The position numbers and the translations under genes are program-made. A DNA stretch of 64,000 nt from the NCBI RefSeq assembly GCF_900636535.1, contig NZ_LR134289.1, forward strand, positions 3,296,001 to 3,360,000, in the 5' to 3' direction. Under the pieces are notes generated by a model. It was not told the DNA's origin. It did not search any database and saw only the letters and a list, made by a program, of their open reading frames with translations. This document shows positions 26,015 to 35,736 of this stretch, piece by piece (within the stretch, counting starts at the first letter, position 1; each line of letters begins with the position of its first letter). Source of the stretch: Chryseobacterium gleum. Its GTDB lineage: Bacteria > Bacteroidota > Bacteroidia > Flavobacteriales > Weeksellaceae.

Positions 26015-26314
26015 ATGTCACAAAAATTTCAGGAAATCATTGATTCCGAAAGACCCGTACTTATCGATTTTTTCGCCACATGGTGCCAGCCTTGTAAAGT
26101 GCAGTCTTCGGTATTAAATACTGTAAAAGAAAATATCGGCGAAGGTGCCAGAATCATAAAAGTAGATGTAGATCAGTATCCTGCCTTAGCCGCTCAATAT
26201 GGAGTACGTGGAGTACCTACACTGGCAATTTTCAAAAAAGGAGAATTATTATGGAAGGAAAGTGGTGTACATGACGTAAATACACTCACCAAACTTTTAC
26301 AAGAATATGCTTAA
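26015..26314 (+). CDS. Thioredoxin
   Basis: 99 aa single-domain cytoplasmic thioredoxin. The active site is WCQPCK (instead of the common WCGPCK) and the cis-proline is in VRGVPTLAIFK. It directly follows the CstB-like gene (20 nt), so it probably serves as sulfur acceptor or reductant for that enzyme rather than being the main cellular thioredoxin. A strong terminator follows. Confidence 0.92.
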   Translation: MSQKFQEIIDSERPVLIDFFATWCQPCKVQSSVLNTVKENIGEGARIIKVDVDQYPALAAQYGVRGVPTLAIFKKGELLWKESGVHDVNTLTKLLQEYA

Positions 26315-26340
26315 AACTGTGATTTTTCACAGTTTTTTTG
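26313..26340 (+). terminator. Terminator after thioredoxin gene
   Basis: Arms AAAACTGTGA and TCACAGTTTT around a short T loop, followed by a T-run. Confidence 0.85.
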
Positions 26341-26419
26341 TTTTTATAATGCCCACAGATCACCCAAATTTCCATAGTTGAGCTTATGCTTTTAACATCT
26401 GGGAAATCTGTGGGAGAAC

Positions 26420-27172
26420 CTAAAATTTAATAGAAAAAGAATCCCGGTCATTCAGAAACTGGAAATGCGTTCTGAAATCTTTCAATTCATTCATATTTAA
26501 TTCTGCGGATACAAGATTGCCCTGCTTTCGGGAAATTTCTTTTCCATCAGCAAAGAAGCAGTGAGAGCTTTCCTGATAAAACAGATTATTTCCATCTGTT
26601 CCGATCCTGTTTAAGCCAAATACAAAAGACAAATTTTCAATTGCTCTTGCTTTCAACAGATGTTCCCATGCTCCTACTCTTTTCTCAGGCCAGTTGGCAA
26701 CATACAAAACAGCATCATAATCATCATTATTTCTTGCAAAAACAGGAAAGCGCAGATCATAGCAAACCTGAAGCAAAAACCGAATTCCATGATATTCAAC
26801 AATTACCCTTTCATTTCCCGGAGTATACACTTTATCTTCTCCCGAAAAGGAAAACAAATGTCTTTTGTCATAAAAAGAAATATCACCGTCAGGCTTTACA
26901 AAATACATCCTGTTATAAAAATTCCCGCCCTGCTCTACTGGAGCACTTCCACAGAATGCAGCATTTTTTTCTTTTGAGATCTTTTTCAGGAATTCCAGGG
27001 TTTCGTCATTTCTGTCTGACACTTCAGCAGCATCCATACAGAAACCTGTCGAAAACATTTCAGGCAGAAGAAACAGATCAGCTTCAACATGCTGAAGCTC
27101 GTTTTCTATGAGTTTAAAATTTTCAGTTTTATTTTTCCAGATGATATCTAAATTAAGCCCTGCAACTTTCAT
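26420..27172 (-). CDS. Nitrilase-family amidohydrolase (omega-amidase/YafV type)
   Basis: 250 aa carbon-nitrogen hydrolase with the Glu-Lys-Cys triad visible in PEMFSTGF (Glu), DKRHLFSF (Lys) and LQVCYDLRFP (Cys). Length and the sequence around the cysteine fit YafV-type omega-amidases, which hydrolyse alpha-ketoglutaramate and related amides. The physiological substrate is inferred from family only. Single-gene unit between convergent thioredoxin and divergent beta-barrel genes. Confidence 0.87.
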   Translation of the reverse strand: MKVAGLNLDIIWKNKTENFKLIENELQHVEADLFLLPEMFSTGFCMDAAEVSDRNDETLEFLKKISKEKNAAFCGSAPVEQGGNFYNRMYFVKPDGDISFYDKRHLFSFSGEDKVYTPGNERVIVEYHGIRFLLQVCYDLRFPVFARNNDDYDAVLYVANWPEKRVGAWEHLLKARAIENLSFVFGLNRIGTDGNNLFYQESSHCFFADGKEISRKQGNLVSAELNMNELKDFRTHFQFLNDRDSFSIKF

Positions 27173-27393
27173 CTTTTATTCTTTTTAAGTTATTCCGAAT
27201 CTGATGTATAAAAATACAGCTTTTATCATTACAAAAGAAGAATTAAACTGCTGAAAAAAGAGGTTCTCCCGTGAAAACAGAACTCTATTTCTTAATAATT
27301 TATTAAAGTCTGTCTTTTTTAGAATACTCATATTCTTTCGGTTTCATTTTTGATAGAGATATTTTTATTAAAATCCTTAAAAATTTAAAATTT

Positions 27394-27834
27394 ATGAAGA
27401 AATTGTTTTTTATGGTAATGATCTTCTTTTTTGGTGCAATGGCTAATGCCCAGGCATGGACAGGCAAAGGGGATCAGAAGATACAACTGGGGCTGAGCGC
27501 CTGGGGATATGGAACCGGAATAACGGGAACTTATGACTATGGACTCAATCAACTTATTTCAGTAGGAGCCGGGATCAATGGCTACTTTGACAATTATAAA
27601 AACAACGATAAGGATAACCGCGTTTTTGTTTTCGGAAGACTGAACTTTCATTTGCAGGAAGCATTGAATCTACCATCAAAATGGGATATTTACCCAGGAG
27701 TAGACCTTGGAGTTGTTGGAAAAGATTTCGGAGTAGGCGCTCACATCGGAGCCAGATACTTCTTCACGGATAAAATAGGAGTATTTGCCGAAGTAGGTAA
27801 TAACGGCAGCCTTGGGGTTTCTTTCAATTTATAA
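27394..27834 (+). CDS. Small outer membrane beta-barrel-like protein (DUF6646 type)
   Basis: 146 aa with signal peptide (cleavage near ANAQ). The mature protein alternates aromatic and glycine residues in short beta-strands (GLSAWGYGTG, GAGINGYFDNY, IGARYFFTDKIG) and ends in FNL, fitting a small outer membrane barrel. I associate it with the Flavobacteriia family DUF6646. Function unknown. A strong terminator follows at 27855-27884. Confidence 0.72.
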   Translation: MKKLFFMVMIFFFGAMANAQAWTGKGDQKIQLGLSAWGYGTGITGTYDYGLNQLISVGAGINGYFDNYKNNDKDNRVFVFGRLNFHLQEALNLPSKWDIYPGVDLGVVGKDFGVGAHIGARYFFTDKIGVFAEVGNNGSLGVSFNL

Positions 27835-27854
27835 CAAATCGTCTTTAAATATGA

Positions 27855-27884
27855 CAAAGCTTCTCGTTTCGGGGAGCTTTTTTA
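27855..27884 (+). terminator. Terminator after the beta-barrel gene
   Basis: Arms AAGCTTCTC and GGGGAGCTT with G-T pairing, followed by TTTTTTATTT. Confidence 0.8.
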
Positions 27885-27915
27885 TTTGGCATAGTTTTGA
27901 TAATTGTTACCTTTG
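27885..27915 (+). promoter_or_regulatory. Promoter of rseP
   Basis: TTTG (27885-27888), 19 nt, TACCTTTG (27908-27915): a close match to the Bacteroidota consensus, 25 nt before the rseP start. Confidence 0.75.
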
Positions 27916-27939
27916 CAAATTAAAATCTAAAATTTATTA

Positions 27940-29431
27940 ATGGAAATAGCAATCAAACTTTTTCAGTTCATTCTGAGCATCTCTATACTTGTGCTTCTTC
28001 ATGAGCTTGGGCATTTTTTACCGGCAATATGGTTCAAGACCAGAGCAGAGAAATTTTTCCTGTTTTTTGATCCTTATTTCTCCATATTCTCCATGAAGAA
28101 AATCAACGGAAAATGGCAGTATAAATTCTTATCAAAGAATCTGCCGGATTCTGAAGTAATAGAGGTTAACGGAAAGAAGGAAGAAGTTCCTGTCGATATA
28201 TCTAAACTTCCGGACAATGACTGGAGAAAACACCCTGAGCAAACCAAATATGGAATCGGATGGCTTCCTTTCGGAGGATACGTAAAAATTGCGGGAATGG
28301 TGGATGAAAGTATGAATACTGCCCAAATGAAAAAACCGGCAGAACCATGGGAATTCAGATCAAAACCGGCATGGCAGAGGCTTATTATTATGCTAGGTGG
28401 GGTTACTGTTAACTTTTTCCTTGCATGGTTAATCTACAGCTGTCTTTCATTCTTCAACGGTGAAACGTACACAGATATTACAAAATTCAGCAACGGTATT
28501 GAGGCTACTGCCGCAGGAAAGAAAATGGGCTTCCAGAATGGTGACAAAATCATCAGTGTAGATGGAAAACCGGCAGAAAGGCTTGAAAACACATCAATCA
28601 ATATTCTTTTGGGAGATCATGTTACTGTACTGAGAAACGGCCAGGAAGTTACATTCCCGGTAAATGCTGATGGTGTGGCTGATGTTCTTAAACAAAGAGA
28701 GGCAAAACTATACATCACTCCAAGAGTCTCTATGGTAGTTGATTCATTGGCAACTCCTTCTTCTCAAGCTTCAGGATTGACAAAAGGAGATAAAATTGTA
28801 GGAATCAACGGTAAAAAAGCCGTATTTTTTGATGAAGTAAGCACTCTTCTGAGTGAAAATAAAGGAAAAACAGTTTCTGTTGATGTTGAAAGAAACGGAG
28901 CTTTACAGACATTACCGGCAGTTTCTGTTGACAAAAACGGAAAACTTGGTATTGCCATTGATACAAAAAGTATTGCAAAATCTATCGTAACCAATAAAAA
29001 ATATTCTTTCGGAGAAGCTATTCCAAGAGGATTCACGAGAACTATTGAGGCTTTAACAACTCAGGTTAAGCAGTTCAAAATCATGTTCAACTCTAAAGTT
29101 CAGGGGTATAAAAATGTAGGAGGTCCTATTGCGATTGTAAAGAATATGCCTGTAGATAAAGATGCTGACGGAAGCTTTAAAATCAACTGGGTAGCTTTCT
29201 GGAGCTTTACTGCCATGTTCTCCGTATGGTTGGCATTCCTAAACCTGATTCCTATCCCGGGGCTTGATGGCGGACACGTTTTATTTACATTATATGAAAT
29301 TATTGTAGGCAAACCGGTTCCTCAGAAAGTTTTGGGAAAACGCACAGATGATCGGGGTTATCTTCCTGTTAGGATTGATGTTACTGATCTTTGGAAGCGA
29401 CATCTTCAAGGTATTTACAGGGAAATTATAA
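27940..29431 (+). CDS. rseP: RIP metalloprotease RseP, frameshifted near the 3' end
   Basis: Site-2 intramembrane protease. Zinc motif HELGH (residues 21-25) is in the first membrane helix, a PDZ region lies about 190-320, and NLIPIPGLDGGH marks the C-terminal active-site helix. The open frame runs to 29472 (510 aa) with a charged, atypical tail after QKVLG. If the GGG at 29334-29336 is read as GG, the frame becomes ENAQMIGVIFLLGLMLLIFG and ends TGKL at a TAA (29429-29431). That restores the normal last membrane helix and 496 aa. So a single G insertion, real or a sequence error, disrupts the end. Confidence 0.93.
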
Positions 29432-29459
29432 TTTTTTTAAAAATTTTTCTGAAAAATAT

Positions 29460-29490
29460 TTGTAGGGTATAAATATTCGTCCTATATTTG
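29460..29490 (+). promoter_or_regulatory. Promoter of first tRNA-Asn
   Basis: TTG (29460-29462), 20 nt, TATATTTG (29483-29490); the second tRNA-Asn has the same spacing although its -33 flank differs. Confidence 0.75.
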
Positions 29491-29618
29491 CACCACTTAA
29501 AACAAAGGACATTCCTCCTTAGCTCAGTTGGTTAGAGCATCTGACTGTTAATCAGAGGGTCGCTGGTTCGAGCCCAGCAGGAGGAGCAAAAAGACTTACA
29601 GAAATGTAGGTCTTTTTT
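29483..29618 (+). repeat. 136-bp perfect direct repeat, copy 1 (contains tRNA-Asn)
   Basis: Identical by eye to 35760-35895. It spans the -7 box, 22 nt of leader, the whole tRNA-Asn gene and its terminator region up to six T residues. Sequence outside both ends diverges at once. Confidence 0.9.
29513..29586 (+). tRNA. tRNA-Asn (anticodon GTT)
   Basis: 74 nt cloverleaf: acceptor TCCTCCT/AGGAGGA, D arm GCTC...GAGC, anticodon stem TCTGA/TCAGA with loop CTGTTAA (anticodon GTT), T arm GCTGG TTCGAGC CCAGC, discriminator G. CCA is not encoded. A hairpin of the flank (AGACTTACA...TGTAGGTCT then T-run) follows as terminator. Confidence 0.97.
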
Positions 29619-29840
29619 TATTTTTTATCCGGTAAAATTTAATTTTCATGTAATCGAGTCCGGATTGCTTTATAGTTCAATATTCATTATTCTGCAACAG
29701 AAAAAATCAGAAGAAAATTTTAAAGAAACCGTACTATTTCAGGCTTTAACATACTGCATATATATTTTTTTTTGAAATTTATTACTACAATTACAAAAAA
29801 AACATATATTTACAACGTAAAACTAAAAAACTAATAACTT

Positions 29841-31508
29841 ATGAAAAGGAAACTGCTGTTACTACTAGCCGTAGCAACAATTCTTGCATCTTGTAATGAT
29901 GAGATATTACCAGAATCTCAGACCGCACAAGAAAAAATAACAAAATCAAACTTAATGGGAAAGCTGGAGGACGCGAAAGTTCTCAATGGCAGAACCTATT
30001 TCCCAACTAAAGAAGCCTTACAGGAAGCTTATGATGATTTAAAAGATGCGGATGATGAAACAATCGCTGCTTTTGTTGATAACCTGGGCATTACTTCTTT
30101 GAGACCAGTTGTTACTGAAACGAATGAAGAAACGGTTTACAATAAAACGAAAGAACGTTTAGAAGCATTAAAGAACAATGCCAGATTCATGGAATCTCCT
30201 AATGCTACCTCAAGGATTGAGAACATTGATTTAATGATCAGTGACATTGATGATCTGGAAGAAATCATAGGAGATGACGCTTTTTCGGCGATACTTAATA
30301 GCGATGGAGAAATCCAGGTTGGTACGGATATTTATAAATATACTGATGCCGGCATATTTATAGTTAATGAAGAGAAATATGAAGTATTAACTAATTATTT
30401 AGCGGAACAAAAAATAGCGGATAATTTATTATATACTACTGATGATGAAGTAAGAAGCAATTTCGTAGCCCAACGCGCTGCACTTATGGTTTATACCCTT
30501 GACGATGGCGTGGGGTACTATCCGGTTACAATGCCCACTATAGGTGGCGGTGGCGGCGGAGGAGGAACTTCAACAAATTCTCCACCGGTAACAGACCCTA
30601 ATGTTCAAATGGCAAACTTTATCAACTCTCTTCCAAATTGCAGCACTTATACAACGTTTCTTCAAAGTTTATTTGGAGATTCTGATATGTGTGTAGATAA
30701 ATATGAAAGCAAAAGAAGAGTAAAATCCAAAGCTTATAATTATAATTATTACCTTGTTTACAATTTAGGTGTTAAAGTAAAACACCAATACAGAGGCTGG
30801 ACTGGATTTTGGAGAAAAGAAAATGTTGATGAAATCAGATTAGGTGTTATTGCCGGTACATTCTATTATGATTACTCATCCTATTTCAATCCTGCGCCTT
30901 CTCAAAATAGAATTACCTCTATTTACAACAACAACAATAGAACAATTTTTGATGCAAATACGTTCTGGACACCAACCTATTATCCAAATGTTTATACAAT
31001 ATCCGGATACAGTACTCAGGGGTATCCCACAATCTTCAAAGATGACTTCTATATTGAAGATATTTTACCTTTTAATTACACTTCCAGCAATCCATTATTA
31101 GACCAAGGACTATACGCGGCATTACAAGCAGGAAACAAACAGCTGTCACATGAAAATTTAAATAAATTGTTCTGGAATGAAGCAGTAAAAAGATTAGGTA
31201 ATTTCTGGCAATCCTTAGGAAAGCCCAGACCTGAAAATAATATTACCTTTTCCTACAATGCTGCACCTTTAGGTAAGTTAATGGTAGCTAAAACTTTTTA
31301 TGACCATAAATACGGTACAGATGATGTTCACAAAACTTTTGACTGGGGATTCCAAATAGGATTCACTATGGATTCTAATGGGCATGTAAGCCCAAGTGCA
31401 GCGCCAAGTGCACTGAAAAAACCTCAGGAATTTAAAACACTCATGTATGGTATCGTTAAGAGAAACGGACAATGGCATGGAAGTAAAATTTCTACTGCAA
31501 ATTATTAA
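29841..31508 (+). CDS. Large lipoprotein of unknown function
   Basis: 555 aa lipoprotein with lipobox LASC (Cys18). The N-terminal third (about 20-200) is acidic and helical. A pure glycine run of eight near residues 235-242 followed by a Thr/Ser/Pro linker separates it from a C-terminal part rich in Tyr/Asn/Phe (about 260-555), which starts with a Cys pair (NC... and DMC). I recognise no family. The flexible linker suggests a surface-exposed or secreted two-domain architecture. It is followed two bases later by a second lipoprotein gene, and both lie between the tRNA-Asn repeats. Confidence 0.75.
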   Translation: MKRKLLLLLAVATILASCNDEILPESQTAQEKITKSNLMGKLEDAKVLNGRTYFPTKEALQEAYDDLKDADDETIAAFVDNLGITSLRPVVTETNEETVYNKTKERLEALKNNARFMESPNATSRIENIDLMISDIDDLEEIIGDDAFSAILNSDGEIQVGTDIYKYTDAGIFIVNEEKYEVLTNYLAEQKIADNLLYTTDDEVRSNFVAQRAALMVYTLDDGVGYYPVTMPTIGGGGGGGGTSTNSPPVTDPNVQMANFINSLPNCSTYTTFLQSLFGDSDMCVDKYESKRRVKSKAYNYNYYLVYNLGVKVKHQYRGWTGFWRKENVDEIRLGVIAGTFYYDYSSYFNPAPSQNRITSIYNNNNRTIFDANTFWTPTYYPNVYTISGYSTQGYPTIFKDDFYIEDILPFNYTSSNPLLDQGLYAALQAGNKQLSHENLNKLFWNEAVKRLGNFWQSLGKPRPENNITFSYNAAPLGKLMVAKTFYDHKYGTDDVHKTFDWGFQIGFTMDSNGHVSPSAAPSALKKPQEFKTLMYGIVKRNGQWHGSKISTANY

Positions 31509-31510
31509 TT

Positions 31511-31888
31511 ATGAAAAATATTAGATTGTTTCTGTTGCTGCTTCTGATTTCAGGTGTACTATTTTCATGTGAAGATATATTAGAAAATAAACGATTGAAA
31601 GAAGAACAAGACAATCAAACTTCACCATATATGGGGAGGTGGGTAGGAACGTATACAGGAAGTGAAAATGGAAATCTTGTTTTAGATATTAAAAAAAGTG
31701 GGTCAGTTGAAGTCATCAGAACCATAAATAATACACAGGATGTATATTATACCAATTTATACGGAGGAGCTATTTACAATACCGCTTCACCTAACTCCGG
31801 ATTTGTCTTATATGGAAATATGGAAAATCACTCAGGCACCTGGAAAATGGGTGACGGCAGTGGAAATTGGAGCGTAACAAAACAATAA
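31511..31888 (+). CDS. Small lipoprotein of unknown function
   Basis: 125 aa lipoprotein with lipobox LFSC (Cys20). The mature part has short beta-like strands (GRWVGTYTGSENGNLVLDI, SGTWKMGDGSGNWSV), resembling small lipocalin-like or secreted beta-sandwich domains, but I cannot name a family. It starts 2 nt after the 555 aa lipoprotein gene, so the two are probably cotranscribed partners. Confidence 0.7.
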   Translation: MKNIRLFLLLLLISGVLFSCEDILENKRLKEEQDNQTSPYMGRWVGTYTGSENGNLVLDIKKSGSVEVIRTINNTQDVYYTNLYGGAIYNTASPNSGFVLYGNMENHSGTWKMGDGSGNWSVTKQ

Positions 31889-32340
31889 TAATATAAAACG
31901 AATTGAAAGTTATTCTACTATTCCAAAATGGGGAATAAGGAGAAGTTTTGCAAAAAATTTCAATTCTGAAGCAGGAATAGATTTATCTTATACCTGAGAA
32001 CAGGATATAGCTTTTAATAATTTCTAACTCATATTAATATTATAAACCTTCACCAAAGTGGTGAAGGTTTTTTACTAAGCAAACATACAGTACAGTTTTT
32101 ATTTAAGCCATACTTAATTTAAAAGACAGATATTTGTAACTTATGTTAAGTTTTACGAAGTATTTATCTGTTTTATTGAATATTATTCTCCTTCTGAGAC
32201 ATTTTGTATGTAACGATTCCTTTAATAATCCGACTATTCTTTTAAGAAGTAGACGGATCTGAGAGACTTATATCCAATAATACTTTAAAACTAAAAACAT
32301 AAAATCAATATTATAATACTGCATCATATTTAGTTATACC
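31889..32340 (+). other. 452-bp gap: possible gene remnant and terminator
   Basis: No intact gene. At about 31898-31999 one frame reads KWGIRRSFAKNFNSEAGIDL before a TGA, which looks like the end of an outer-membrane-protein repeat without a start. A terminator follows at 32045-32070. The remaining 270 bp is A+T-rich with nothing I can name; it presumably carries the promoter of the S41 protease gene. Confidence 0.4.
32045..32070 (+). terminator. Terminator downstream of the lipoprotein pair
   Basis: Arms AACCTTCACC and GGTGAAGGTT, followed by six T residues. Confidence 0.8.
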
Positions 32341-35300
32341 ATGAAGAAAACTATTATTTCGTTATTCACAGCATTTTCTATGATCGGGATTTCAGCACAG
32401 GAAAAATCTTATTTCTTATCGAGTCCTTCGTTGAGCCCTGATGGCAAGACTGCTTATTTTTCTTATGACGGCGACATCTGGAGGGTAGATTCCAACGGAG
32501 GAAACGCCTCAAGGATTACCGCTCTGGACGGCGAGGAAATCAATCCCCGCGTTTCTCCGGATGGAAAATGGCTCGCATTCAGTTCCAACCAATACGGAAA
32601 TTATGATCTTTATGTAATGCCTTCAGAAGGCGGAACAATCAAACAGCTGACGTTTCATACCGGAAAAGATGAAATAGAAAACTGGTCCTGGGACAGCAAA
32701 ACAATTTACTTTACTTCCAACAGAAATAATAATTTCGGAAGTTTTAAAACCACGATTGAAGGGAAAACCCCACAGAAGCTTTTCAACAATTATTTTAACA
32801 ATACGAATGGTCTCGCAGAAACTCCTGCGGGTGAATATCTTTTCACAAGTTCATCTGAAAGCGCCCATCAGGTACAGCGTAAGCGTTATAAAGGAGAAAA
32901 CAATCCCGACATCTTAGGATACAACCCAAAAAATAATACGTTTAAGCAGTACACCAACTATGAAGGAAAGGATTTTAATCCAAGTGTAGATAAAAACGGT
33001 ATTATTTATTTTATTTCGGATGAGAATAACGGAGAATACAATCTTTATAAAATTGAAGGTGGTAAAAAAACAGCTTTAACCCAATTTGATACTTCTATTA
33101 AAAAACCTTTTGTATCAGCAGACGGCACTAAAATTATTTTTGAAAAAGATTATCAACTTTACACTTACGATGTAGCCTCAAAAAAAACGAGACTTCTTAA
33201 CGTTAATCTGAATACCAATAAAACACTGGAGAAAGAACAGAACTTCAATGTGGAAAATAATATTTCTTATTATGATGTATCCCCGGATGGTAAGAAAATG
33301 GCTTTTATAAGCCGCGGTATCTTATTTGTTTCTGATGTCGAGGGAAAATTCGCACAACAGGTTACTGATGGGAAAGAACGTGCTATGGAAGTAAAATGGC
33401 TGAAAGACAACCGTACTTTGCTTTATAATCAGACCTATAACGGATATCAGAACTGGTTTACTGTTTCTGCAGATGGGAAAGGTCAGCCTAAGCAACTCAC
33501 TCAGGATTTACGAAATAATCGCAGCATAACGCTAAACAATGATCTTTCAAAAGCGGTTTACTTAAGCGGTCGTGATGAAGTAAGATTGCTGGATTTGAAA
33601 GATTTTAACTCAACGACTATTGTAAAAGACGAAATCTGGGCATTCCAAAACTCAAGACCCTCTTTTTCGCCCAATAATGAATATGTTTTGTTTTCAGCGA
33701 AACGAAATTTTGAGCTTGATATCTTCATCTATAACATCAAAAAAGGACAGACTCTCAACCTTACCAATACCGGTGTCTCAGAAGAAGATCCTGTGTGGTC
33801 GCCTAATGGCAAATACATTTATTTCGCCAGTGACAGAACCAATCCGTCCTACCCTTTAGGAATGCAGAAGTCTAATATTTACAGAATGGCTTTGGATTGG
33901 TTTGACGAGCCTTTTAAGTCAGAAAAATTCGACAACCTTTTCATTGAAGAAAAAAAGGAAGCAAAACCTTCCGACACAGCCAAAGACACCAAAGACAAAA
34001 AAAATAAAAAAGAGGAAGACAAGGACAAAGAAAAGAAGGAAGAGAAAGAAAAAGAGCCGGTAATAAAAGAATTGAAAGTTAATCCTGAAGATACACTGGA
34101 CAGAATTGAACTGGTTACCGACCGTTATGGATATCAGGACGACCCTGCTGTTTTTGCAGATGACAAAAAAGAGATTCTGCTATTTAACTCCAACCAGGAT
34201 AACGGAAAAAGGCAGCTTTTCAAAAAGGTGTTTACTGATTTTGAACCTGCCAAATCTGAAAAAGTCTTTGATAAAGCAGCTTACTACCTGACCAAAAATG
34301 ATAAAAATCTATTTGCCCTGATTGAAGGAAATATTTATAAAACAACTGTATCAGCCTTAAAACCTGAAAAAATAAACATCCAATATAGTTTTGATAAAGA
34401 TTTAGCTTCCGAATTTACCCAGATGTATGCTGAAGCATGGACAGGTGTTGAGGAAAACTTCTACGATGAAAAATTTCATGGAATTGACTGGAAAGCAAAA
34501 AAAGAACAGTACGCGAAATATCTTCCGTATGTACACAACAGAAATGATCTGCGAATTTTACTCAATGATCTTTTAGGCGAGCTTAATTCTTCGCATACAG
34601 GATTTTCTTCATCCGGAAAAGAAGAGGCAATGTTCCTGAACTATTTTACCAACGAAACGGGGATTATCTTCAAAAAAGACCAGCCTTATATGGTAGAAAG
34701 TATCCTAAGAAAATCTCCTGCCTTCCGCACCGGTGTTGATATTAAACCAGGAGACCAGCTGATTGCAGTCAACGGAAAAAAGGTTGATCCTGATGAAAAC
34801 CGGGAAACTTATTTTACCACCCCTAAAAAGCAGGAGGAACTCGTTCTTACATTCAGCCGCGGTGGTAAAAATATAACATCCAAAGTACATCCTATTTCAA
34901 ATGGGGAATTAAAATCATTGCTTTACGACGATTGGATCTACAATAACCATCAGCGTGTAGACAAGCTCAGCAATAACCGTATTGCTTATTCATGCATGAA
35001 AAATATGTCTACTGATGAGCTGGACCGCTTCCTTCTGGATATGGTAGAGCAGGAAAACAGGAAAGACGCCGTTATTCTCGATTTACGGTATAATACGGGC
35101 GGAAATGTTCATGATAAAGTATTGAATTTCCTTTCTCAAAGACCTTATCTTCAATGGAAATACCGCGAAGGGAAAATAACAACTCAGCCTAATTTTGCAC
35201 CTTCAGGAAAACCGATTGTTCTTTTGATCAATGAAGCTTCCTTAAGCGATGCTGAAATGACAGCAGCCGGATTCAAAGCGCTTAAACTGGGTAAAATTAT

Positions 35301-35532
35301 CGGTCAGGATACTTATCGCTGGATTATTTTTACTTCAGCAAAAGGCTTGGTTGATGGCTCTTCTTACAGGCTGCCGGCGTGGGGAACTTATACTCTGGAC
35401 GGACAAAACCTTGAAAAAACCGGTGTGAAACCTGATATTTACGTAAAAAATACCTTCATGGACCGTCTTCAGAACAATGACCCTCAATTGGAAAGAGCTG
35501 TTCAGGAAATTCTTAAAGATTTAAAGAAATAA
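32341..35532 (+). CDS. Tricorn-like S41 family peptidase with WD40/PD40 propeller and PDZ
   Basis: 1063 aa secreted protease with signal peptide (cleavage near GISAQ). PD40-type propeller repeats (about 20-320 and 330-530) show motifs such as SPDGKWLAFSSN and SPNGKYIYFASDR. A very Lys/Glu-rich linker is at about 545-575. A C1-type helical domain, a PDZ domain (about 765-850) and a C-terminal S41 core follow, with the nucleophile serine in LINEASLSDAEM. The order is that of tricorn protease homologues, which degrade peptides. It lies between the two tRNA-Asn copies. Confidence 0.92.
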   Translation: MKKTIISLFTAFSMIGISAQEKSYFLSSPSLSPDGKTAYFSYDGDIWRVDSNGGNASRITALDGEEINPRVSPDGKWLAFSSNQYGNYDLYVMPSEGGTIKQLTFHTGKDEIENWSWDSKTIYFTSNRNNNFGSFKTTIEGKTPQKLFNNYFNNTNGLAETPAGEYLFTSSSESAHQVQRKRYKGENNPDILGYNPKNNTFKQYTNYEGKDFNPSVDKNGIIYFISDENNGEYNLYKIEGGKKTALTQFDTSIKKPFVSADGTKIIFEKDYQLYTYDVASKKTRLLNVNLNTNKTLEKEQNFNVENNISYYDVSPDGKKMAFISRGILFVSDVEGKFAQQVTDGKERAMEVKWLKDNRTLLYNQTYNGYQNWFTVSADGKGQPKQLTQDLRNNRSITLNNDLSKAVYLSGRDEVRLLDLKDFNSTTIVKDEIWAFQNSRPSFSPNNEYVLFSAKRNFELDIFIYNIKKGQTLNLTNTGVSEEDPVWSPNGKYIYFASDRTNPSYPLGMQKSNIYRMALDWFDEPFKSEKFDNLFIEEKKEAKPSDTAKDTKDKKNKKEEDKDKEKKEEKEKEPVIKELKVNPEDTLDRIELVTDRYGYQDDPAVFADDKKEILLFNSNQDNGKRQLFKKVFTDFEPAKSEKVFDKAAYYLTKNDKNLFALIEGNIYKTTVSALKPEKINIQYSFDKDLASEFTQMYAEAWTGVEENFYDEKFHGIDWKAKKEQYAKYLPYVHNRNDLRILLNDLLGELNSSHTGFSSSGKEEAMFLNYFTNETGIIFKKDQPYMVESILRKSPAFRTGVDIKPGDQLIAVNGKKVDPDENRETYFTTPKKQEELVLTFSRGGKNITSKVHPISNGELKSLLYDDWIYNNHQRVDKLSNNRIAYSCMKNMSTDELDRFLLDMVEQENRKDAVILDLRYNTGGNVHDKVLNFLSQRPYLQWKYREGKITTQPNFAPSGKPIVLLINEASLSDAEMTAAGFKALKLGKIIGQDTYRWIIFTSAKGLVDGSSYRLPAWGTYTLDGQNLEKTGVKPDIYVKNTFMDRLQNNDPQLERAVQEILKDLKK

Positions 35533-35551
35533 ATGTAGTCTTTTTAATTAT

Positions 35552-35587
35552 ATCCGGTCCTGAAATAACGGTTTTTCAGGACCGGAT
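35552..35587. terminator. Stem-loop after the S41 protease gene
   Basis: Arms ATCCGGTCCTGAAA and TTTCAGGACCGGAT. No strong T-run follows, so termination is likely but not certain. Confidence 0.6.
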
Positions 35588-35736
35588 TAAATTAGCAATA
35601 TCATAAACATCCCAAATGACATAGTTAATTCCTTTATTAGACAGAATATTTCCGGGATTGACTGAAAAAAGATAAAATATTTCTTATTGAAATTCAATAC
35701 ATTTAGTTAAAAATCTTCAAGAATAAGGGATAAAAC

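Noticed and set aside
29432..29472. The charged C-terminal tail of the longest rseP reading frame as a real extension
   Set aside because: The alternative frame gives a normal membrane helix and stop, and the tail runs into the tRNA-Asn promoter; a frameshift explains it better.
35552..35587. Long inverted repeat after the S41 protease gene as a recombination site
   Set aside because: It sits where a terminator is expected, has no partner copy in the window and no nearby recombinase.
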